Origin: Bacteroidota bacterium
GTDB taxonomy: Bacteria > Bacteroidota > Bacteroidia > 2-12-FULL-35-15
Length of the DNA: 14,808 nt
Reading direction: 5' to 3'
NCBI GenBank assembly: GCA_023251855.1
Contig: JAHEYA010000014.1
Location: 1 to 14,808 of the forward strand
The notes beneath the pieces were generated by a model that was not told where the DNA came from, did not search any database, and saw nothing but the letters and a program-made list of their open reading frames with translations. Shown here piece after piece: positions 8,131-14,277 of the stretch (position 1 is the first letter of the stretch; every line of letters starts with the position of its first letter). A program made the position numbers and the translations under genes.

Positions 8131-9411
8131 TTATATTAGTTGCATTTTTTTTAGTTTCAAAAAAATCAGTGTTTGAATAAACAAGGTTATAAAAATGATC
8201 GGTATAACGTTTTTAAAAGCATCAACAAAGGTGCCCCCCTCCAAAAATAGTTCATAATAAGATTCCAAACACCAATGCAATGGAGATAGTTGAATCAGCA
8301 AATGAAATGAATTAGGCATAGCAAAGCTCGGAACTAAAATGCCTCCTAATGCCGCTAATATCACTATCGAAACAGCCCCAAAACCATTTGCCTGTTCCTG
8401 GGTTTGAGCAAAAACACCAATACAAATTGCATAACTCACTGCGCACCATCCGCTAAATAAAGAAATAATAAATAAACTAAACAAGTCAGTTGGTAAATGA
8501 AGTGATGGTAAATGAAGCATCGGGAATACCCAAACTCCAATGGAAAAAATCACAGCAACTTGTAATAAACAAACACCGATGTAAGTAATTTGTTTTGAAA
8601 TCAGGCTCAGTAGATAATTTGTAGGAAGTGTTTTTAAGCGAACAAAACTACCACTTATTTTTTCTTTTACAACATTGCTTCCAAGTGAAGTAACAACAAA
8701 AAACATAGCAAAAATAGTCCATGCAGGTATATTGTGTTGTGTTGCATTCGGAATAGTTGCGCTTCCATTTTTTGAAACCGGTATCTCATTAATTTTAATC
8801 TGATTACTAAAAACATCCTGTTCAAGAGCCTTTGGAAGTTTAGAATTATTTAATGATGTATAAATTGTATTTAAAACTTGTTTGCTTTGTACCAATTGTA
8901 AAGCTGCAGTTAATGCACCATTAATGGATTGCAGATATGATTTTTGTAAAACCGGATTATAGAAAACTGTAACGGATTCTGCAACCGTATCTTTTGATAC
9001 CGATAGATTCTCTTGCACACCTTGGTTATTAAAAGCTTTGGAAGATATCACCAGTGCTTTCTCAACTGTTTTTTTAGAAAAGTCCGAAGGAATAATAATT
9101 CCTATTAGCGCATCTTTCGAATACATTTCATTTTTAATTTCATCAGAAGATAACCCTTTTGAAACCTCGGTAATTTTAAACATGGAAGATTTTGAGATTG
9201 CCTGAATCAATTCAATACTGACATCATCCGCATCTTTATTACAAATTACCATTTGAATTTTTTTTTCATTTACCAATTCAAAAGTGCTTGTCTGTAAACT
9301 TGTAATAACAACAACCAACACAATTGGCATAACAAACATAAATGTTAAACCAATCTTATCTCTTGATAAAATTTTCGCATCCTTGACTAGTGTAGCCCAC
9401 AGTTTATACAT
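8131..9411 (-). CDS. ABC-2 type transporter permease
   Basis: A 426-residue membrane protein counted from the ATG at 9409-9411, two bases after the ATPase stop; a TTG two codons upstream (9415-9417) overlaps that stop and is a less likely start. One membrane helix at about 21-40 is followed by a large extracytoplasmic domain (about 41-228), then five hydrophobic segments near 230-248, 272-297, 308-335, 345-365 and 402-420. The N-terminal charged stretch, the extracytoplasmic domain between helix 1 and 2 and the late PxFxxPxxFHxxIQLSPLHW region are characteristic of the ABC2_membrane_3 / YhgE-like drug and lipid exporters. It forms a transporter with the ATPase encoded immediately upstream. 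Substrate is not evident; export of the pigment, its dialkylresorcinol half or a lipid intermediate is inferred from location. Confidence 0.9.
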   Translation of the reverse strand: MYKLWATLVKDAKILSRDKIGLTFMFVMPIVLVVVITSLQTSTFELVNEKKIQMVICNKDADDVSIELIQAISKSSMFKITEVSKGLSSDEIKNEMYSKDALIGIIIPSDFSKKTVEKALVISSKAFNNQGVQENLSVSKDTVAESVTVFYNPVLQKSYLQSINGALTAALQLVQSKQVLNTIYTSLNNSKLPKALEQDVFSNQIKINEIPVSKNGSATIPNATQHNIPAWTIFAMFFVVTSLGSNVVKEKISGSFVRLKTLPTNYLLSLISKQITYIGVCLLQVAVIFSIGVWVFPMLHLPSLHLPTDLFSLFIISLFSGWCAVSYAICIGVFAQTQEQANGFGAVSIVILAALGGILVPSFAMPNSFHLLIQLSPLHWCLESYYELFLEGGTFVDAFKNVIPIIFITLFIQTLIFLKLKKMQLI

Positions 9412-9413
9412 GC

Positions 9414-10166
9414 TCAATCATTAAACGCTTTCTCTGTTAAACTCAGGAATAAACTTTCTAATCCCTTTTCATTATGATGAGATAATAAATTTGTCAATGT
9501 ATCATTAGCAACAATTTTACCATCATCAATTAATGCAATTTTATCACATAATAATTCGGCTTCATTTAGCTGGTGAGAGCTATAGATCAATGTGGTTCCG
9601 GAATTATTCAATTCTTTTAGATAAGTAATAATAGAGTGTCTGCTTTGTACATCAACACCAACGGTTGGTTCATCTAAAAATAAAATTCGCGGACGGTGTA
9701 TTACTCCAATCGCGATATTCATCTTGCGTTTCATTCCCCCTGAAAATTCAGCAACAGGCTTATTTGTTACCTCTGTTAGTCCTGTTATTTCTAATAATTC
9801 TTCAGTACGGTATTTAATTTCCCTTTTCGATATTCCTGCCCAGGCACCAAAAAACTCTAAATTTTCTTTCGGACTTAGTTCTTGGTAAAAAGAAAAATCC
9901 TGTGGAACAAAACCAAATAATTTATTTACAGCTCTGTTTTTATTTTTCATTTCATTGCCGAATAGCTTGATACTGCCATTTTCAAAGGGTAGTAGTCCGG
10001 TCATTAAATTCATTAGTGTAGTTTTCCCTGCTCCATTCGGACCTAATAAACCAAATTTTTCACCTTCTACTATTTTCAAATTTAATCCAGAGAGACTACT
10101 TATAATTTGCCCGGGATAAACAAAGGAAAGGTCTTCAATATGAAGAGCAGTAGTATTCATTACCAT
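9414..10166 (-). CDS. ABC transporter ATP-binding protein
   Basis: A 250-residue cytoplasmic ATPase with every motif in order: Walker A GPNGAGKTT (42-50), Q-loop Gln89 (VPQD), signature FSGGMKRK (141-148), Walker B ILFLDEP (161-167) with the catalytic Glu166, and switch His198 (SSHQ). It belongs to the CcmA/drug-resistance type that pairs with ABC-2 permeases, and the permease gene follows two bases later. The annotated start at 10164-10166 is followed two codons later by another ATG (10158-10160) that forms a TAATG junction with the stop of the BtrH-like gene; either would work, and translational coupling with the upstream gene is likely. It powers export of an unidentified substrate. Confidence 0.94.
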   Translation of the reverse strand: MVMNTTALHIEDLSFVYPGQIISSLSGLNLKIVEGEKFGLLGPNGAGKTTLMNLMTGLLPFENGSIKLFGNEMKNKNRAVNKLFGFVPQDFSFYQELSPKENLEFFGAWAGISKREIKYRTEELLEITGLTEVTNKPVAEFSGGMKRKMNIAIGVIHRPRILFLDEPTVGVDVQSRHSIITYLKELNNSGTTLIYSSHQLNEAELLCDKIALIDDGKIVANDTLTNLLSHHNEKGLESLFLSLTEKAFND

Positions 10167-11170
10167 TTAATTTTAGATAATTCGGTAAATGCTTTTTTTT
10201 CCAATTCTGCAATTTCAAATAAGTAATCTGCCATAATATCAAAATCGTTTTGCTCTGATAACCTACCTTTATAAATACCGGCTGCCTGAACAGCCGAATT
10301 TCTCCACATATCACCTGATTGAGTGAACAAAGTTGAAATTTCCAATAATTGACCATTGGGAATATACCGGTATGCTTCTTGCAAAAAGGCAGCGTAAATA
10401 AACCTAAAACCGCCTCCGCCAGTGCCAATTTCTTCTTGCATCCTTACCAATTGAGCCAAATAAAGTTTGGCTGTTTCTAAACCTAATTTAGTTCGCCACT
10501 TTTTTATTTTGTTTCCGGTATATTTTATTCCGCTCACACCTGCAATAGGACCAGGTATACGAATCATGTCTCTTACGTTTCTGTTGATACCGGATCTAAT
10601 AGCTTTACTTATTTGCATATCAGTTACAACTGTATTTTCCTTTGGAAAATAAATTTGTCCTTTTGGCGCTAAAGCCCCTTTCGCAAATCGAACCCGCTCT
10701 AACTCATACTCAGTAAGGCAGGTAACATTTTCCATAACAGGATCGCTTACCAAATAACTTTCGTTTTCTTTTCCATAAACAATAATATTGTGCGCATTAA
10801 AATGAAATCTGTATTGTTTGGGAAAATAAGAAAGATGATAAACGCCCACCTGACAGCCCACTGGCTGATGTTTGAAAATCATTGCATCAAGAAATTTTTT
10901 TGCATTTTCTTTCGATGAAAATGTTTTTCGGACAACCGGAATATCTAATGCTTTACAAGTTCGTTTGAAAATAAGCCCTGGCATAGTTCTAAAAGCTATT
11001 GCAGGACCATTGTTTATTTTTAAAAATGGCAAATACACATAGAACAACCCTGAACCAATTCCAAAGGCCAAGGGTTCTGTGATCTGATCAACACCAATAT
11101 GTTTTAGCAAATTGGTGGTAACTCCGTTTTCACAATGTGCAGCTTGAATATGCTTAAAATCAACTTTCAT
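10160..11170 (-). CDS. BtrH-type acyltransferase-like protein with DUF4872 C-terminal region
   Basis: A 336-residue protein. Residues about 8-145 resemble the BtrH N-terminal domain: a cysteine at the start of a helix after a His (AAHCENG, Cys13), a central His127 (FNAHNIIVYG) and Asp143 (LVSDPV), which together look like a papain-like Cys-His-Asp triad. Residues about 190-336 are mostly helical and match the DUF4872 region that follows BtrH_N in many proteins, with a glycine run GTGGGG at 249-254. BtrH in butirosin biosynthesis moves an acyl group from a carrier protein to an aminoglycoside. By analogy this protein may move an ACP-bound acyl group to a hydroxyl or amine acceptor. It lies between the dialkylresorcinol genes and the ABC/ACP/KS genes, which makes it a candidate for joining the two halves of the pigment; this is inference. 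Start ATG at 11168-11170; the stop overlaps the ATPase start. Confidence 0.85.
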   Translation of the reverse strand: MKVDFKHIQAAHCENGVTTNLLKHIGVDQITEPLAFGIGSGLFYVYLPFLKINNGPAIAFRTMPGLIFKRTCKALDIPVVRKTFSSKENAKKFLDAMIFKHQPVGCQVGVYHLSYFPKQYRFHFNAHNIIVYGKENESYLVSDPVMENVTCLTEYELERVRFAKGALAPKGQIYFPKENTVVTDMQISKAIRSGINRNVRDMIRIPGPIAGVSGIKYTGNKIKKWRTKLGLETAKLYLAQLVRMQEEIGTGGGGFRFIYAAFLQEAYRYIPNGQLLEISTLFTQSGDMWRNSAVQAAGIYKGRLSEQNDFDIMADYLFEIAELEKKAFTELSKIKW

Positions 11171-11171
11171 T

Positions 11172-11220
11172 AGTGTTTATATCGAATTAGTTTTTATATG
11201 TCTGTTGTTCTTTAAACACT
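11172..11220. repeat. Short inverted repeat just upstream of the BtrH-like gene
   Basis: agtgttta (11172-11179) and taaacact (11213-11220) are exact reverse complements with a 33-base AT-rich spacer, directly before the start codon at 11170. It could be a regulator site or an mRNA stem near the start, or chance; nothing else supports it. Confidence 0.3.
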
Positions 11221-11224
11221 CCTG

Positions 11225-11293
11225 TCATTCCGAATCCCTGTAAGGGGGAGAAATCTTTTATCATGGAAAGATTTCTCCCTGCGGTCGAAATGA
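11225..11293. repeat. Long intergenic hairpin, dispersed Bacteroidota-type repeat
   Basis: A 13-base perfect inverted repeat (gggagaaatcttt at 11246-11258, aaagatttctccc at 11267-11279, 8-base loop) is extended by outer arms tcattccga (11225-11233) and tcgaaatga (11285-11293) with one mismatch. Intergenic elements of this general form, ending in 'cgaaatga' and carrying 'gatttctcc', are common scattered repeats in Bacteroidota genomes. It sits after the 138-residue gene and before the BtrH-like gene, in the only gap above 100 bases. It may end or attenuate transcription or stabilise the upstream mRNA; there is no T-run typical of an intrinsic terminator on the minus strand. Confidence 0.75.
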
Positions 11294-11330
11294 AATCGAT
11301 TGTAAGTTATTTAAGTTCGATATATAATTC

Positions 11331-11747
11331 TTATTTGGTATCTTCTCCATTAAATCGAATATCTTTTAATTCATCCATATTAATATCGAAAGCATCGGCA
11401 TACAATTTTAATTTTTTGTGGGATAATTTATTAAATACTGTGGGTTTTAAATGGCGTTTAATGGTCCATTTGAAAAAGCCGGTATAAGAAGAGAGGATAG
11501 AGAAATCCATTAATTTTAATTCCATGTAAAACAAAACCGGACTTGCTTCACCCTTAAGTACTTTTTCTTTTGCGTGTGCTATTCTGTTTTCGATATCTTT
11601 CCAAGCCACATTTAAAGCCGAAGCTTTTATATCCCAACCTGTGCTTAAATTTTTGGTGTAACTACCGGTTTCATCAACAGCATAACAAAGTTCTTTTGTA
11701 ACATTGTTTAATGAACTTTTGTGTTGAGGTACATCTGTTTTTTTCAT
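11331..11747 (-). CDS. Conserved-looking small protein of unknown function
   Basis: A 138-residue soluble, helical, fairly basic protein with no signal peptide or membrane segment. I do not recognise a named domain. Visible features are an aromatic/charged N-terminal half (TGWDIKASALNVAWKDIE, about 36-53), a central helix with KVLKGEASPVLFYMELKLMD (62-81), an FFKWTIKRHLKP stretch (91-102), and a C-terminal LSHKKLKLYADAFDINMDEL (108-127) that looks like the end of an XRE-type helix-turn-helix, though a full DNA-binding domain is not evident. Proteins of this look occur beside darB in Bacteroidota pigment clusters as far as I recall. The ATG at 11745-11747 is one base after the darB stop, so tight translational coupling with darB is likely, hinting at a partner or accessory role for the DarA/DarB step or a cluster-specific regulator. 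Neither is shown by the sequence. Confidence 0.75.
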   Translation of the reverse strand: MKKTDVPQHKSSLNNVTKELCYAVDETGSYTKNLSTGWDIKASALNVAWKDIENRIAHAKEKVLKGEASPVLFYMELKLMDFSILSSYTGFFKWTIKRHLKPTVFNKLSHKKLKLYADAFDINMDELKDIRFNGEDTK

Positions 11748-11748
11748 T

Positions 11749-12891
11749 TTAACAAACCGTTAGCAGACTAAAAACGTACGAAAATCTGGAGCTTTCAGGA
11801 ACAACCAATAATATTTTTTGTCCTTTTATTAATTTCCCACTATTAAAAAGGTCTTCGATCATCAGGTAAATTGATCCGGCACCAACGTTTCCGAGGGTTG
11901 TTAAATTGGTAAACCATTTTTCATTTGGAATATGCAAGCCATTATTATCTAAATATTCAGCAATCTTACTTCTAAAAAATTCACTTGACATATGCGGCAA
12001 AAAATAATCGATCTCATTTATATTAATTCCCTTTTTTTCAATGATATTTTTCAACTTGTTGAAGCCAAGGGTTACTATATTATTGCTCAATAATTTCACA
12101 TCCTGTTTGATGCTCATAATGGATCTGTTTACAATTTCTGTAAGTGAAAATTCAGAATACCCTTTTAGTGTACCATCCGGAAGTTTTTCACTTGCCATAT
12201 ACATACACGCTTCTGTTTGATTTGCGTATGAAGCGCCTTCGATCCAATCAATTCTTAAACTAATGCCTTTTTCATTCGGTTTGTTTTGCATTAAAACGGC
12301 TGCAGCACCATCTGAGAGCATCCATCTTAAAAAATCTTTTTCGAAACTTAAATAGGGGTTTTCTTCTAATAGGGATAAATTAGTTACTTCATTTTCAAAA
12401 CAAGAAGATTTAAGAACAGGTGAAACCCTTTCCGAACCAGCGCTTACTGCATTTTCTACTTCTCCACATTTAACTGACATGTATGCATATTTTAAAGCAT
12501 GCATTCCTGAACAACAAACTCCTGATGGAGAAACCACTTCAATTGGAGAAGAATCTTTTAACTCTCCATGAACCATAATGGCATGAGATGGCATCATCTG
12601 GTCGGGAGTAGATGTACCGCATGCAAGAAGTTGTAATGATTGAATTGGAAAGGGAGCATTCACAAATAAAGATTTGATCGCATTGGCGGTCATTCCATAA
12701 TTCGTATGTGTTGCTTTCCCTTCCTTATCAAGTGCGTAATACCTGCATTTAATACCATTGTTTCTTAAAACAACATGTTTCGATTTTGAAAGTTTGCTGT
12801 TGATCAAGCCCAAATATGATTCCATTTCATCATTTGAAATTGGACCATTCGGTAAAAATTTTGCTACCCTATTAATATAAACGTCTTGCAA
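11749..12891 (-). CDS. darB: DarB-like ketosynthase (KAS III family) for dialkylresorcinol formation
   Basis: A 380-residue thiolase-fold protein of the FabH/KAS III group. The catalytic triad is visible: Cys127 in GVCCSGMHALKYA, His300 in FLPHMSS and Asn335 in TLGNVGAGS. KAS III enzymes of the DarB type join two fatty-acid derived thioesters head to head and cyclise them to a dialkyl cyclohexanedione, precursor of dialkylresorcinols. The assignment rests on the family pattern at the N-terminus (DVYINRVAKFLPN...DEMESYLG, YYALDKEG) and on the adjacent flavodoxin-like DarA. No ATG is available at the expected start; TTG at 12889-12891 gives QDVYIN at the right place, 18 bases after the darA stop, and is taken as start. 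The frame is continuous with darA apart from its TGA. The last base of the stop is one base from the next gene. Confidence 0.88.
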   Translation of the reverse strand: MQDVYINRVAKFLPNGPISNDEMESYLGLINSKLSKSKHVVLRNNGIKCRYYALDKEGKATHTNYGMTANAIKSLFVNAPFPIQSLQLLACGTSTPDQMMPSHAIMVHGELKDSSPIEVVSPSGVCCSGMHALKYAYMSVKCGEVENAVSAGSERVSPVLKSSCFENEVTNLSLLEENPYLSFEKDFLRWMLSDGAAAVLMQNKPNEKGISLRIDWIEGASYANQTEACMYMASEKLPDGTLKGYSEFSLTEIVNRSIMSIKQDVKLLSNNIVTLGFNKLKNIIEKKGININEIDYFLPHMSSEFFRSKIAEYLDNNGLHIPNEKWFTNLTTLGNVGAGSIYLMIEDLFNSGKLIKGQKILLVVPESSRFSYVFSLLTVC

Positions 12892-12909
12892 TGGTATTGA
12901 TTTTTTATT

Positions 12910-13809
12910 TCATTTTATCCCTAAATACTTCTTTTTCTTTTCTCTGATCTCCCTTATTAAAAAGGGTTGTACACAAAATTTATTGATCAGAATAACAACC
13001 GGTGAAACTACAAATAAAGCAAAGATCAGGTAGTATTTAAATAGTTGTAACCAAAATGTTCTGTTCTTTTTCTTTATGATTATTTTTGCCCAAATGTTAA
13101 ATATTTTTTTTGCTCTGGGCTCAATGAACATCAGATTGGAAGATATTTCGACCGCCCTGTTTTCAACTAACTCATTCTGCAAATTCAAATAATTATTCTC
13201 TTTTAATCTTTTTTTTATGATCTCACCAAAGTTTCTCGAATTTTTTATATCAGCTTCTGAAACTCCGGGTTTTGGGAAAATTCCCCATAATTTTTCTTTT
13301 TTACCATTCAACATCCAGTGCAAAATAGATACTGCACTAGTTAAGTTATTGTGTGTATCCTTCAATACAATATTTCCAATTAAGTTCGACTGTGCTTCTT
13401 TTAACTGCTTTTTAACTTCTTCCTGAGCACAAATCCACATGTTCCTGGAGCCAATAAGCGTAACCACGTTGCTCCCTTTTAATAGCCGAATAAAATCACG
13501 ATTTATTAGTATGGAGTTTGCCGGAATACTTGGAGATAAAAACCAAGGTTGATAAGCAAACACAATTAGATCATAAACTGGTTCATTAACTATTATTTTC
13601 TCTAAAGATACGGGAATTCCTAAAACACTTTCAGGCATAACATCAAAAAATCGTTTGCCTGTCCAAGGAAATTTATAGTCTTCAGATAGCATAATTCGTT
13701 TTATCTCCATATCAATCCCCTTTTCAAAAAAAGGAATTGAAAATTGGTTCACAATTTCTGTGAGTTGGCCTGTTTGAGAATAATAAATCAGTAATACTTT
13801 TTTATTCAT
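12910..13809 (-). CDS. darA: DarA-like flavodoxin-fold protein, dialkylresorcinol aromatising/condensing enzyme
   Basis: A 299-residue protein with an N-terminal flavodoxin-like domain (about 1-200): the phosphate-binding loop YYSQTGQLTEI follows the first strand (9-19), a second FMN-loop candidate is FAYQPWFLSP (84-93), and a third is LIGSRNMWICAQ (118-129). Residues about 255-278 form one hydrophobic segment (YYLIFALFVVSPVVILI) followed by a strongly basic tail, so the protein is probably anchored to the membrane by its C-terminus. Bacteroidota proteins of this form next to darB are named DarA and are required for flexirubin in Flavobacterium johnsoniae. A flavin enzyme fits the oxidation of the cyclohexanedione made by DarB to the resorcinol ring; that exact role is from family knowledge, not visible here. 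ATG at 13807-13809. An 84-base gap separates it from the dehydratase gene upstream. Confidence 0.85.
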   Translation of the reverse strand: MNKKVLLIYYSQTGQLTEIVNQFSIPFFEKGIDMEIKRIMLSEDYKFPWTGKRFFDVMPESVLGIPVSLEKIIVNEPVYDLIVFAYQPWFLSPSIPANSILINRDFIRLLKGSNVVTLIGSRNMWICAQEEVKKQLKEAQSNLIGNIVLKDTHNNLTSAVSILHWMLNGKKEKLWGIFPKPGVSEADIKNSRNFGEIIKKRLKENNYLNLQNELVENRAVEISSNLMFIEPRAKKIFNIWAKIIIKKKNRTFWLQLFKYYLIFALFVVSPVVILINKFCVQPFLIREIREKKKKYLGIK

Positions 13810-13849
13810 CTTTCTTTCATTCCATAATTAGTTTGTTTATTTCTAAAGC

Positions 13850-13859
13850 AGGAGCTCCT
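13850..13859. other. Perfect 10-base palindrome in the dehydratase-darA gap
   Basis: aggagctcct (13850-13859) is a perfect palindrome in an otherwise AT-rich 84-base gap before darA, flanked by aaagc and ttc. It could be a small operator or half of a weak stem, or a chance palindrome. On the minus strand the nearby tatcttta (read from about 13873) differs in one base from the Bacteroidota -7 consensus TAnnTTTG, but no matching -33 TTG is present, so no promoter is called. Confidence 0.25.
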
Positions 13860-13893
13860 TTCGGGTAAAGATAGCTTTTTGATAAATAAACTG

Positions 13894-14277
13894 TTAGACA
13901 ATTCTGAATTTCCCTTTGAACTTTACAAGAATTTTGTCTCCATTTGAGTAATTGGCGGAGACTTCGAGCAAGGTATCAATTTGTTTTGTAGCAAAATCAA
14001 TTTGAAATATGTTTGTTTCTTTTGGATTAATAAGGGATAAAAATTTTATATTGTTCCCTTCTGAGAGAATAAGTTCTTTTTGAAATTTTAACATTAAAAT
14101 TTCTTTTATCATTTGGATCAAACAAACTCCAGGCGCTACCGCCATTTTTTGGAAATGACCTTTATATATTTCATGATCCGGATTTAATTTGATAGTGCTA
14201 TTAAAAGAATTACTGTTTTCTTTTGAATAGGTTGAAGCTGTTTCTGAATAAAAATTTTGGAGCAAATTGTGATTCAT
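13894..14277 (-). CDS. Hotdog-fold 3-hydroxyacyl-ACP dehydratase-like protein
   Basis: A 127-residue single hotdog domain of FabZ/ApeI-like type. The central helix region reads HEIYKGHFQKMAVAPGVCLIQMIKE (about 35-59), split by the family landmarks GHF (His41 at the catalytic position) and PGV (49-51). Where FabZ carries a catalytic Glu, this protein has Gln55, so activity by the standard mechanism is uncertain. It would remove water from 3-hydroxyacyl-ACP during polyene or fatty acyl chain growth, or hold such intermediates for DarB. Its ATG (14275-14277) overlaps the TGA of the upstream gene by four bases (ATGA), a sign of translational coupling. A thioesterase of the same fold is the main alternative. 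Confidence 0.75.
   Translation of the reverse strand: MNHNLLQNFYSETASTYSKENSNSFNSTIKLNPDHEIYKGHFQKMAVAPGVCLIQMIKEILMLKFQKELILSEGNNIKFLSLINPKETNIFQIDFATKQIDTLLEVSANYSNGDKILVKFKGKFRIV

Noticed and set aside
9415..9417. TTG as start of the ABC permease
   Set aside because: An ATG two codons downstream lies two bases after the ATPase stop and gives a more ordinary start.
10135..10428. Minus-strand frame of 97 codons at the end of the BtrH-like gene
   Set aside because: It overlaps the BtrH-like gene in another frame and shows no family features.
11263..11487. Plus-strand frame starting inside the hairpin repeat
   Set aside because: Its start lies in the repeat and the rest is antisense to the 138-residue gene; no support for a protein.
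13860..13893. Bacteroidota promoter before darA (tatcttta on the minus strand)
   Set aside because: One mismatch to the -7 element and no -33 TTG at the right distance; not enough to call.
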